Source of the DNA: JAIBJN01 sp963775505
GTDB lineage: Bacteria; Actinomycetota; Thermoleophilia; Gaiellales; Gaiellaceae
Assembly (NCBI GenBank): GCA_963775505.1
Contig: CAVZIL010000009.1
Span: 124,001 to 188,000, forward strand
Reading direction: 5' to 3'
Length of the DNA stretch: 64,000 nt
Within the stretch, counting starts at the first letter, position 1. Each line of letters begins with the position of its first letter. This document shows positions 30,738 through 40,888 of this stretch, piece after piece. Both the position numbers and the translations under genes were made by a program. Under the pieces are notes generated by a model. It saw only the letters and a program-made list of their open reading frames with translations. It was not told where the DNA came from and did not search any database.

Positions 30738-31223
30738 TCAGCTTAGTTTCCACGGACGGAGGCGGGGAATCCAGCGCGGGACGCTCGCCCGGTAGGCCTC
30801 GTACTCTGCTCCGAACCGCCGCCGGAGCCCGGGCTCCTCCACGAGCGGGAAATAGACCGCGTTCACGGCCAGGACCATCGCGAACCAGAGGAGCAGCGGC
30901 AGCGAGGCGAACAGCGCGCTCTCGCCGAGGAGAACCGCGAGAACGCCGCTGATCATCGGGTTTCGCACGTGCCTGTACGGTCCGTCGACGACCAGACGCG
31001 TCGTGGGATCCCACGGGGCGAGCGTCCCGCGGCCGACGCGGGCGAAAAGCGACACCGTCCACGCCACGAGCGCGAGCCCCAGGACGATCACCACCGCACC
31101 GGCCACCGCGAGCGGCCAGGTGGACCCGTCCGTGCCGGTTCGCCAGAGGACGGTCCCGGGGACGACGACGGTCACGGTGACGGGCAGGAGCAGGGCCGCG
31201 CGCAGGTGGCGCCAGAGGCTCAT
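30738..31223 (-). CDS. Isoprenylcysteine methyltransferase-like membrane protein
   Basis: 161 residues with four to five membrane helices. The ICMT/PEMT signature is present near the C-terminus: LVVDGPYRHVRNPMISGVLA (about 79-98; GxYxxxRNPMY-like) then VEEPGLRRRFGAEYEAYRAS, a cofactor-binding region. It likely methylates a small lipid or prenylated acceptor using SAM. Sits upstream of the HMG-CoA reductase gene (four-base gap), which suits an isoprenoid-linked role. Divergent from folD. Confidence 0.86.
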   Translation of the reverse strand: MSLWRHLRAALLLPVTVTVVVPGTVLWRTGTDGSTWPLAVAGAVVIVLGLALVAWTVSLFARVGRGTLAPWDPTTRLVVDGPYRHVRNPMISGVLAVLLGESALFASLPLLLWFAMVLAVNAVYFPLVEEPGLRRRFGAEYEAYRASVPRWIPRLRPWKLS

Positions 31224-31248
31224 GCGGGGATCTTGCTCTCCGGTGGGT

Positions 31249-31254
31249 TACGCT
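31249..31254 (+). promoter_or_regulatory. Putative -10 element of folD
   Basis: TACGCT ends eight bases before the GTG at 31263 with no Shine-Dalgarno sequence, again consistent with leaderless transcription. Confidence 0.45.
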
Positions 31255-31262
31255 CCCCGGCC

Positions 31263-32120
31263 GTGGCCGCGACGCTCATGGACGGGAAGGCTCTGGCCGC
31301 GCGCGTGCGCGGGGAGGTGAAGCGCGAGGTCGCAGAGCTCGGGCGCGCCATAGGCCTGGCGACGGTGCTGGTGGGCGAGGACCAGGCCTCCGCGCTCTAC
31401 GTCCGGCGCAAGCAGGAGGCGTGCGCGGAGGTGGGAATCGAGCCGGTCCACCACGAGCTAGCTGCGGAGACGTCCGAGGCCGACCTGCTCGCACAGGTCG
31501 CGGCCCTGAACGCCGACGAGCGGGTCACCGGGATTCTCGTCCAGCTCCCGCTGCCGGCGCACATCGACGAGGGGCGCGTCATCAGCGCGATCGCGCCGAT
31601 CAAGGACGTGGACGGCTTCCACCCGGCGAGCGCGGGCCACCTTCTCCAGGGCGAGCCGACCTTCGTGGCGGCGACGCCGGCGGGGATCATGGAGATCCTG
31701 CGCTCGTACGAGATCCCGCTGGAAGGCGCCGGGGCTGTGGTGGTCGGACGCTCGAACATCGTGGGGAAGCCCATGGCCCTCCTCCTGCTCGCCGAGAACG
31801 CGACCGTCACGATGTGCCACAGCCGCACGCGCGACCTGGCGGCCGTGGTGCGCGAGGCGGACGTCGTCGTCGCCGCCGTCGGCCGGGCGGGGATGGTGAC
31901 GCGCGAGATGGTGAAGCCGGGCGCCGCCGTCATCGATGTCGGGATCAACCGCGTCGACGGAAAGGTCGTCGGAGACGTGGCCGAGGACGTCCGGGACGTG
32001 GCCGGACACCTGACGCCCGTGCCCGGCGGCGTCGGGCCGATGACCATTGCGAGCCTGCTCCGCAACACGGTTCGGGCCGGCGAATACCAGTCCGGGCGGC
32101 TTGCCTTCCCGGGCGGCTGA
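31263..32120 (+). CDS. folD: Methylenetetrahydrofolate dehydrogenase/cyclohydrolase
   Basis: 285 residues. Bifunctional enzyme that interconverts methylene-, methenyl- and formyl-tetrahydrofolate. The signature is clear: active-site tyrosine and lysine in ASALYVRRKQEACAEVGI, VTGILVQLPLPAHIDE, PIKDVDGFHPASAGHL, the Rossmann motif VVGRSNIVGKPMALLLL and the C-terminal DVGINR plus TPVPGGVGPMTIASLL. Length normal. GTG 31263 chosen; ATG 31278 is possible. Transcribed alone, away from the ICMT-like gene. Confidence 0.96.
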   Translation: MAATLMDGKALAARVRGEVKREVAELGRAIGLATVLVGEDQASALYVRRKQEACAEVGIEPVHHELAAETSEADLLAQVAALNADERVTGILVQLPLPAHIDEGRVISAIAPIKDVDGFHPASAGHLLQGEPTFVAATPAGIMEILRSYEIPLEGAGAVVVGRSNIVGKPMALLLLAENATVTMCHSRTRDLAAVVREADVVVAAVGRAGMVTREMVKPGAAVIDVGINRVDGKVVGDVAEDVRDVAGHLTPVPGGVGPMTIASLLRNTVRAGEYQSGRLAFPGG

Positions 32121-32216
32121 GGTTACGCTGCGCACCGCCGCGAACAGGTGCGGCTATGGCCGGATGCGGCGGCTCGAAGCCGGGCCGTCGTTTGTGTGTG
32201 AAGGAGGACTAGTCCG

Positions 32217-32417
32217 TTGGCTGAGGGCACCGTGAAGTGGTTCTCGAACGAGAAGGGGTACGGGTTCATCGAGCGCGAGGGGGGAGACGACGTCTTCGTG
32301 CACCACAGCGCCATCGAGATGGACGGGTACCGCACCCTGAACGAGGGCCAGCGCGTCGAATTCGACGTCGAGCAGGGCGACAAGGGCTTGCAGGCAAAGA
32401 ACGTTACGCTGCTCTAA
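32217..32417 (+). CDS. Cold-shock domain protein
   Basis: 66 residues from TTG 32217 (GGAGGACTAG upstream). Binds single-stranded RNA/DNA. RNP1 KGYGFIE and RNP2 VFVHHSAI are intact: GTVKWFSNEKGYGFIEREGG, DDVFVHHSAIEMDGYRTLNE. The CDS ends without a disordered tail. TACGCT at 32124-32129 is a candidate -10, giving a leader of about 85 bases that would suit cold-responsive regulation. The structured repeat begins directly after its stop codon. Confidence 0.95.
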   Translation: MAEGTVKWFSNEKGYGFIEREGGDDVFVHHSAIEMDGYRTLNEGQRVEFDVEQGDKGLQAKNVTLL

Positions 32418-32580
32418 GGCCTCGAACGGAATGACGCTTCGCCGACGCGGTGTCCTGGGTGAGTGCGATGCAAGGACGCAGGGCGCGCTCGTAGCCGGAG
32501 GCTACGGGCGCAACCGAGGACGCCGCAGCGCGCCGCCCAGGGCGGCGGGTCGGCACAAGGCTTCGTTCCGGTTCGAGGCC
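32418..32580. repeat. Structured repeat, copy 1 (163 bp)
   Basis: Starts immediately after the cold-shock gene stop. Outer arms GGCCTCGAAC (32418-32427) and GTTCGAGGCC (32571-32580) are exact complements. The core AAGGACGCAGGGCGCGCTCG, TAGCCGGAGGCTACGGGCGC and AACCGAGGACGCCGCA is almost identical to the copy at 42711. An inner hairpin GTAGCC-GGA-GGCTAC is present. May act as RNA structure, insertion sequence remnant or both. Confidence 0.8.
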
Positions 32581-32607
32581 TAGGGCCAGCGAAGGTTCGA
32601 TTGCCGC

Positions 32608-32630
32608 GACGGGCCCCCACGGGGCCCGTC
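32608..32630 (+). terminator. Hairpin between the structured repeat and gatC
   Basis: GACGGGCCCC (32608-32617) pairs with GGGGCCCGTC (32621-32630), loop CAC, followed by GCATTTCT. Probable terminator of the cold-shock transcript. The gatC -10 candidate TAGACT (32638-32643) follows. Confidence 0.7.
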
Positions 32631-32652
32631 GCATTTCTAGACTGGAGGCGGG

Positions 32653-32940
32653 ATGGCGATCACGAAAGACGACGTGCTGCACGTGGCGGCGCTCGCGCGC
32701 CTGGAGATCCCCGAGGACGAGGTCGACGCGGTGCGCGACCAGCTCGGGGCGATCCTCGAGGCGGTCGGAAAGGTGTCGGAGCTCGATTTGGCGGACGTGG
32801 AGCCGATGACGCATCCCCTGGAGCTCGTGAACGAGTGGGCCGAGGACGAGCCGCGGCCGTCGCTCTCGCGGGACGAAGCGCTTGCGAACGCGCCGGATCC
32901 GGCCGACGGCAGCTTCCGCGTTCCCGCGGTCGGCGGGTGA
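32653..32940 (+). CDS. gatC: Glu/Asp-tRNA amidotransferase subunit C
   Basis: 95 residues. Stabilises the GatA-GatB complex that turns Glu-tRNA(Gln) and Asp-tRNA(Asn) into Gln- and Asn-tRNA. Family pattern: MAITKDDVLHVAALARLEIP, then AILEAVGKVSELDLADVEPM and the extended tail RPSLSRDEALANAPDPADGS with FRVPAV at the end that wraps around GatA. ATG follows GGAGGCGGG. First gene of a complete gatCAB set. Confidence 0.95.
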   Translation: MAITKDDVLHVAALARLEIPEDEVDAVRDQLGAILEAVGKVSELDLADVEPMTHPLELVNEWAEDEPRPSLSRDEALANAPDPADGSFRVPAVGG

Positions 32941-33040
32941 GCCTGGTGCGCTCCCGGCACGCAGCGGCACGCTTCCCACACGGTTTGCGCGCCACACGTG
33001 CGCTTTTCACCGTTACGCTCGAAGCGGGTGGAGGCACGGG

Positions 33041-34476
33041 GTGGCCCCTCAGGCGGCCGCGGGGGACAGGGCCCTGATCGACACCCTGAGGCTCACGGCG
33101 GAGGAGGCGGCCGGTCTCCTGGAGCGGGGCGACGTCTCCGGCGAGGAGCTCGCCGGCGCCTACGTCAAGGCGATCGAGGCACGCGACCCGGAGCTGCACG
33201 CCTACCTCCACGTGGCCGGCGAGCGCGGGAACGGCGTTCCCATCGCGCACAAGGACGTCATCACGACGAAGGGCATCCCGACCACGGCCGGCTCGAAGAT
33301 TCTGGCGGGCTACACCCCCGTCTTCGACTCGACCGTCGCCGCTCGCTGCAAGGCCGCGGGGCTGCCCATCCTGGGCAAGACGAACCTCGACGAGTTCGCC
33401 ATGGGCTCGTCCACCGAGAACTCGGCCTTCGGCCCGACCCGGAACCCGTGGGATCCCGAGCGCGTGCCGGGCGGCTCCTCGGGAGGCTCGGCCGCGGCCG
33501 TCGCGGGTGGGCTCGCCCCCTGGGCGCTGGGCACCGACACCGGCGGCTCCGTGAAACAGCCGGCCTCGCTGTGCGGCGTCGTCGGTCTCCGTCCGACGTA
33601 CGGCACCGTCTCTCGCTACGGAATCGTGGCGTTCGCCTCGAGCCTCGACCAGGTGGGCCCGGTCACGAAGACCGTCCGCGACAACGCCCGCCTCTACGGG
33701 GTGATCGCCGGCAAGGACTCCTGCGACTCGACGACCGTCGAGCTGCCGGAGCCCGTCACGATCCCGGAAGGAGAGGAGCTCACGGGCGTCCGCATCGGAG
33801 TCCCGAAGGAGATGAACGAGGCCGAAGGCATCGACCCCGGGGTGAGCGAGAGCGTGAACGCCGCGATCCGCCTCGCGCGCGACCTCGGCGCCGAGATCGA
33901 GGAGACCACCCTCCCGCGGTCGGTCGAGTACGGGCTCGCGTGCTACTACCTCGTCGCTCCGGCCGAGGCGAGCTCGAACCTCGCCCGCTACGACGGCGTC
34001 CGCTACGGCTTCCGCGCCGAGGTCGACGGCGACCTGACCGCGCTCTACTCCCGCACCCGCTGGGAGGGCTTCGGGGCCGAGCCGAAGCGCCGCATCCTCC
34101 TCGGCACCTACGCGCTCTCCGCCGGCTACTACGACGCCTACTACGGCCAGGCGCAGAAGGTCCGCACGGTGATCGCGCAGGAGCACGCGGCCGCGTTCGA
34201 GCGCTTCGACGTGCTCGTCAGCCCGACGTCGCCGACGGTCGCCTTTCGCCTCGGCGAGAAGGTCGAGAACCCGCTGGCGATGTACCTCTCCGACCTGCTC
34301 ACGATCCCGTCGAACATGGCGGGCCTCCCCGGGCTCTCGATCCCGTGCGGCCTCTCCGAGGGGCTGCCCGTCGGCCTGCAGCTCATCGGCCCGCAGTTCT
34401 CGGAGAACAGGCTCTTCCGCGTCGGCCACGCCCTCGAGCAGGCGCTCGGCTTCGACTACGTCCCCGAGAGGCTGAG

Positions 34477-34480
<4 letters not shown>
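33041..34480 (+). CDS. gatA: Glu/Asp-tRNA amidotransferase subunit A
   Basis: 479 residues from GTG 33041 (GGTGGAGGCACGGG upstream). The amidase that frees ammonia from glutamine. The Ser-cisSer-Lys triad is visible: Lys in GVPIAHKDVITTKGI, serines in VPGGSSGGSAAAVAGG and the ALGTDTGGSVKQPASLCGVV segment. The C-terminal substrate region is normal (LSIPCGLSEGLPVGLQLIGP). TACGCT (33014-33019) may be its own -10, and 100 bases separate it from gatC, so it may have both operon and internal transcription. Its TGA overlaps the gatB start. Confidence 0.95.
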
Positions 34481-35876
<1,396 letters not shown>

Positions 35877-35880
<4 letters not shown>

Positions 35881-36329
35881 GCGGCCTCCTGATACGTCAC
35901 GCCGAGCCCTCGGATCATGCTCGTGTCGCCGCCGTCCTGGACGAGTGGTGGGGCGGGCGGCATATGGTGGACATGCTCCCGAAGCTCTTCTTCGTCCATT
36001 TTCGCGGGACGTCGTTCGTCGCCGAGCGGGACGGCGAGCTCGCGGGCTTCCTCGTCGGCTTCCTCTCCCAGTCGGTGCCGGAGGAGGCGTACGTCCACTT
36101 CGTCGGCGTGAGCCCGGCGGAGCGCAGAGCCGGCCTCGGCCGCGAGCTCTACGAGCGCTTCTTCGCCGCCGCGCGGGCCGGCGGGAGAACGAGCGTGAGC
36201 TGCGTCACCTCCCCCTTGAACACAGGCTCCCTTACCTTCCACGCGGCGATCGGGTTCGATGCCTCTCCGCCGGAGGCAGGCTACGACGGCCCGGGCGAAG
36301 ACCGGGTCGTGCTCTCGCGGAGCATCTGA
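35877..36329 (+). CDS. GNAT-family N-acetyltransferase
   Basis: 150 residues; GTG 35877 overlaps the gatB stop. Acetyl-CoA motif VGVSPAERRAGLGRELYERF (about 78-97; R-x-x-G-x-G). The long hydrophobic strand FVAERDGELAGFLVGFLSQS and the C-terminal SLTFHAAIGFDASPPEAGY fit the fold. Acceptor unknown. Translationally coupled to the amidotransferase genes, though a functional link is not obvious. Confidence 0.88.
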
Positions 36330-36415
36330 GCAGCGCGTCAGGTCCGTAGTAGGCCGTACCTCGAATCGGCGTTCATACCGACGCCCGCGACGGCCGGCCC
36401 GACCGACCATCAGGT

Positions 36416-39109
36416 GTGCTGGAGAACGCGACCACCCACGCGGGGACGGACGCGGCGCTCGACCGCGGGCTGACGTCCCAGGTTGCGCGCAGGCGCCTGG
36501 CCGAGGTCGGGCCGAACGCGATCGCCGAGACAAAGCCGCCGTCGCACGCCCGGCGGTTCGCCGCCAACCTCGTGCACCTCTTTGCGCTTCTGCTGTGGGG
36601 CGGCGCCGTTCTCGCTTTGCTCGGCGGCCTGCCCGAGCTCGCGGCCGCGATCGTCACGGTGATCCTCGTCAACGCGGTCTTCGCCTTCGTGCAGGAGTAC
36701 CGGGCGGAGCAGGCGGTCGAGGCGCTCCGCCGGATGCTCCCGGTCCGCGTGCGCGTGCGGCGCGACGGGGCCGTCGTCGAGATCGCCAGCGAGGAGGTCG
36801 TGCCCGGCGACGTGCTGCTTCTTGCCCCGGGCGACCGGATCGCCGCCGACGCCGACCTGCTCTCGGCGCGGGACCTGCGCGTCGACGAGGCGACGCTCAC
36901 CGGTGAGTCCTATCCGGTCGAGCCCGACGAGCGGATCTACGCGGGCACCTACGTGGCGGCCGGCAGCGGCCGGGCCCTCGCGACGGAGACCGGAATGGCG
37001 ACCAGGTTCGGCCGCATCGCAGGCCTGACCCAGCGGACGACCCACGAGCGCAGCCCGCTCGAGCGGGAGCTCGATCGCGTGACGCGTTTTGTCGCGGCGC
37101 TCTCAGTCGGGGTGGGGGCGCTCTTTTTCGTCGTCGCCGGCGCTCTCGGCATGAGCCTCGGCGACCGCTTCGTGTTCGCGGTGGGCGTGATGGTGGCGCT
37201 CGTTCCCGAGGGGCTGTTGCCCACGGTGACGCTCTCGCTCGCCCTGGCGACTCAGCGCATGGCGCGGAGGAACGCGCTCGTCCGGCGCCTCTCCGCCGTC
37301 GAGACGCTCGGAGAGACGACGGTCATCTGCACCGACAAGACGGGCACCCTCACCGAGGGCGAGATGACCGTCGTCCGCGTCTGGACTCCGCGCGGGACGC
37401 TCGAGGTGGAAGGGGCCGGGTACGAGCCGTTCGGCCGCTTCCGGGCAGACGGACGGGTTCTCGATCCCGCGCCCCTCGCCGAGGTCCTCCGCGCCGCGCT
37501 CCTGTGCAACGACGCGCGCCTCGTGCACGCCGAGGGCGGGTGGGGGATCGTCGGCGACCCCACCGAGGGCGCCCTCGTCGTCCTGGCCGAGAAGGGCGGC
37601 CTGCGACACGAGCAGGAGGCGGCCCGCCTGCCGCGGCTCGGTGAGCTTCCCTTCAGCTCGGAGCGCAGGCGGATGACGACGATCCACCTCGCCGCAAGCG
37701 GGCGCGTCGCCTACGTCAAGGGGGCCGTCGAGGTCGTGCTGCCCCTGACGACGCTCTCGAAGAGGGCCCGGACGGAGGTCGAGGAGGCCGCCGCCGAGCT
37801 GGAGCACGACGCCCTCCGCGTGCTCGCTCTCGGCAGGCGGGAGCTGCCTCCTGGCACCGGTGAGGACGCAGACGAGGTCGAGCGGGACTTCGAGCTGCTC
37901 GGGCTCGTGGGCATGATCGACCCGCAGCGACCCGAGGTGCCGGAGGCGGTCCGGCGGTGCCGGGCAGCGGGGATCAGGGTCGTCATGGTCACCGGCGACT
38001 CCCCCCGGACCGGGGCGGCGATCGCCCGACGCATCGGGCTTGCAGGGGAAGGCGTGCACGTGATCGTCGGCTCCGACCTCGCGGACATCGAGGACAGGCA
38101 GCTGCGAGCGCGTCTCGCCGAACGGGACGTCGTGTTCGCCCGCATCGATCCCGAGCAGAAGCTCAGGCTGGCGCGCGTCCTCCGTGAAGGAGGTGAGGTC
38201 GTGGCGATGACCGGCGACGGGGTCAACGACGCGCCTGCGCTGAAGGAGGCGGACATCGGGGTGGCCATGGGTCGCAGCGGCACCGACGTCGCCAAGGAGG
38301 CGGCGGACATGATCCTCCTCGACGACAACTTCGCCTCCGTGGTCGCCGCCGTCGAGGAAGGAAGGGCGGTCTACGACGACATCCGGCGCTTCGCCGGCTA
38401 CCACTTCTGCTCGAACGTCGGCGAGCTGATCCCTTTCCTCGTCTGGGGGGTCTCCGGCGGAGCGATTCCGCTTCCCCTCGTCGTCATGCAGGTGCTCGCC
38501 ATCGACCTGGGCACCGACATGCTCCCGGCGATCGCGCTCGGAACGGAGCGCGCGGAGCCGGGCACGATGGACCGGCCGCCGAGGCCGCGGACCGAGCGCC
38601 TGCTCAACCGGCCCGTCCTCGGCCGTGTCTTCGGCTGGATCGGCCCGCTCGAGGGGATCGCGGCCCTGACGAGCTTCTTCCTCGCCTATGTCCTTGCCGG
38701 CTGGCGCCCGTGGGAGCCGCTGGCCGACTCGGGAGGGCTCTACGTCCAGGCGACGACGATGACGATGGCCGGCATCGTCATGGCCCAGGTCGGCGCAGGA
38801 CTCGCCTGGCGGACGAACCGGCGCTCGATCGCCGCGGTCGGCCTCCTCACCAACCGCCTGCTTCTCGTGGGGATCGCCCTCGAGGTCGGAATGATCGCGG
38901 TGCTCAGCCACACACCGGGACTGGCGGACGCCTTCCACATGGCGCCGCTCGATCCGTGGCTGTGGCTCTCGCTGGCCGCCTGGCCGCCGCTCGTCCTCGG
39001 CGCCGAGGAGCTGCGCAAGGCCGTTCTCCGGCGTCGTGATCAGGAGGCAAAAGGGGCGGGGCCTCCCCGAGGGGAGGCCCCGCGTCGCACGAGGGGTAAG
39101 CCTCGTTAG
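36416..39109 (+). CDS. P-type cation-transporting ATPase (P2, Na,K-ATPase-like signature)
   Basis: 897 residues from GTG 36416. ATP-driven ion pump. Order of parts: N-terminal cation_ATPase_N (about 15-80, GLTSQVARRRLAEVGPNAIA), actuator loop LTGESYPV, phosphorylation site ICTDKTGTLTEGEM, nucleotide domain KGAVEVVLP, hinge MVTGDSPRTGAAIA and TGDGVNDAPALKEADIGVAM. M4 reads VALVPEGLLPTVTLSLALAT and M6 reads AIDLGTDMLPAIALGTERAE; both resemble Na,K/H,K-type pumps (PEGLL, IDLGTDM-PAI) more than SERCA. No beta subunit gene is near. The last 20 codons are encoded by a GC hairpin. Confidence 0.9.
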   Translation: MLENATTHAGTDAALDRGLTSQVARRRLAEVGPNAIAETKPPSHARRFAANLVHLFALLLWGGAVLALLGGLPELAAAIVTVILVNAVFAFVQEYRAEQAVEALRRMLPVRVRVRRDGAVVEIASEEVVPGDVLLLAPGDRIAADADLLSARDLRVDEATLTGESYPVEPDERIYAGTYVAAGSGRALATETGMATRFGRIAGLTQRTTHERSPLERELDRVTRFVAALSVGVGALFFVVAGALGMSLGDRFVFAVGVMVALVPEGLLPTVTLSLALATQRMARRNALVRRLSAVETLGETTVICTDKTGTLTEGEMTVVRVWTPRGTLEVEGAGYEPFGRFRADGRVLDPAPLAEVLRAALLCNDARLVHAEGGWGIVGDPTEGALVVLAEKGGLRHEQEAARLPRLGELPFSSERRRMTTIHLAASGRVAYVKGAVEVVLPLTTLSKRARTEVEEAAAELEHDALRVLALGRRELPPGTGEDADEVERDFELLGLVGMIDPQRPEVPEAVRRCRAAGIRVVMVTGDSPRTGAAIARRIGLAGEGVHVIVGSDLADIEDRQLRARLAERDVVFARIDPEQKLRLARVLREGGEVVAMTGDGVNDAPALKEADIGVAMGRSGTDVAKEAADMILLDDNFASVVAAVEEGRAVYDDIRRFAGYHFCSNVGELIPFLVWGVSGGAIPLPLVVMQVLAIDLGTDMLPAIALGTERAEPGTMDRPPRPRTERLLNRPVLGRVFGWIGPLEGIAALTSFFLAYVLAGWRPWEPLADSGGLYVQATTMTMAGIVMAQVGAGLAWRTNRRSIAAVGLLTNRLLLVGIALEVGMIAVLSHTPGLADAFHMAPLDPWLWLSLAAWPPLVLGAEELRKAVLRRRDQEAKGAGPPRGEAPRRTRGKPR
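39056..39083 (+). terminator. 13-bp hairpin inside the 3' end of the ATPase gene
   Basis: GCGGGGCCTCCCC (39056-39068) pairs perfectly with GGGGAGGCCCCGC (39071-39083), loop GA. It lies within the final codons, so the terminator-like structure is partly coding. Also antisense to the end of the LVIVD gene. Confidence 0.65.
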
Positions 39110-40698
39110 TCCATCGTCTGCGGGTTGAGGTGGTCGCGCTGCATTGAGCCGGCCGCCTTGCCGAACCTGAAGACCTCGAAGCCCCGGCCGGTTCGGCGGA
39201 ACGTGAACCCCGTCGGACGCGTAGATCGGGGTTCCCCCGTTCTTGAAGCGCGGCCCGACGTAGGGGTACGCGGACCAGTTGTCCGAGCCCGCCGTGGCCG
39301 ACTCCGGCGATGTCGTACTACGCGATCTCCTTCAGATTCTCAGGATCGGTGAAGTCGATCACGTCGACGCCGCCGGTGTACCAGGCGTTCACGAGCAGGT
39401 CCCGCCGGATGTCCATGATGGCCATCCCCATGTGCGCCGAGCAGTACGCTGAATCACGCCGGCCCTGGGTCGGGCCGCACGTCTCCGACCTGGAACTCGC
39501 TGAAGAACTCGCCAGTCTCCGTGTCGGAGAAGAACATCCGGCCGGTCTTGTGCATCGCCGCCTGCCGGGTTCCAGGGCCGAGGCGCGTAGGTCGTCATCG
39601 GCGGGCAGCCCTCTCCGAAGGACTCGTCGACGGTGTTCAGGACGGTCCCGTCGTTGTTGAACATCACCGAGTGGAAGAAGTCGACCGCTCCGGGGATGTT
39701 CCCGGTGCCGCCCGAGCTGACCTCGTCGTCGATGACCGACACCGGGTTGGCGGTGTCGGGGATCCCGTTGGCGGGGTCGATCTCCCACACCTGGCCCTGC
39801 TCGGCGCAGGCGGCGCCGGCCATGTTCTCCTCGACGTGCACGACGATGTCGTGGCAGGCCACGGCGGCAGGCTCGAAGGCCGGTGGGCAGAGGCCCTTCT
39901 CGCACCAGTCCATCTACGCCGTCCGGGTCGCCCGGGTAGCTGAGCGGCGGCTCGGCGATCACCGAGGAGCTCGCCGGATCGGCCAGCGGCACCTCGATCA
40001 CCGAGATCTTCCGGTGCAGCGGGTCGTTGCCCGCCGGCGGACCGTTGACCTGGCCGCAGCGTCGGACCGGGCCGGAGCGGATACGAGGAGACGTACACGA
40101 TCAGGCTGCCGTCCGGCCCCTCAGCCTTACCCGGCCAGAGCGTGATCGTGTGGGCCCCGCAGTCCGTGTAGACCGCGGCCACCTGCGTCACCGTGGCGAA
40201 CGGGTTCGCGGGATCGTCGCTCATCTCGAAGACCCGCACGCCCTCCCAGCCGTCCGGGTCGGCGTGGTTGGGGCTCCCGTCGGGATTGAGGGAACGGAGT
40301 GCCCCGCACTCGGGCCCTTCCATCGTCCGGTCGACGGCCACGAGCAGCAGGTCGGCGACGCCGTTTCCGTTCCGATCCCAGACGATGGGATCGTTCTGGA
40401 GCGAGTCGCATTGGATGTCCTTCACGAGCGTCGGCTTCGCCGGTTTCTAGATGTCGAACACGCGCACGCCGCCGCGCGGCGGGGTACCGGCCGGGCTGCC
40501 GGCATCGGCGGTGTAGTAGCCGATGAAGGCGTGGTTCCCCCAGAACGCGAGATCGGAGTTGGTCGCGTTGTTGGGGTTCGTGTAGAGCAGGTTCATCCTC
40601 TGCCGCGCGTCGGGGTTGGGCGCCGCTCCGACGGTGCCCGCGAGCAGCCCCACCGCGATGACGGCGAGAACGAGTAAGCGGAACGAACTCTTCATCAA
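39106..40698 (-). pseudogene. Secreted LVIVD-repeat-like protein, many frameshifts and an in-frame stop
   Basis: Begins normally: signal peptide (MMKSSFRLLVLAVIAVGLLA) and QRMNLLYTNPNNATNSDLAF. An in-frame TAG after VRVFDI (40447-40449) interrupts an otherwise good frame that resumes with KPAKPTLVKDIQCDSLQNDP. Frame changes then occur near 40060, 39915, 39565, 39470 and 39280. Between them the protein reads sensibly: NDPLHRKISVIEVPLADPAS, MDWCEKGLCPPAFEPAAVAC, AAMHKTGRMFFSDTETGEFF, HMGMAIMDIRRDLLVNAWYT, then a last part ending MQRDHLNPQTMD at TAA 39106. Relatives are cell-surface beta-propellers of about 530 residues. Either a decayed gene or dense local sequence error. Confidence 0.78.
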
Positions 40699-40888
40699 TA
40701 CCTCCAGAAGTCGAAAAGAGTCTTTGCGACGACATAGCGTCCCGGGTCATGTCCCACCGACGTGCCGCGGCCCGGCCACTGCGCCTGCCGCGCCCCTCGG
40801 CGGTGCCCTCCACCTCGAGACGCCCCCTCTGGCATCTCCTCACCTCCCCTATCGGTGTCGGGGAGTCTTATGCCCCGAGAGCTCTCTG

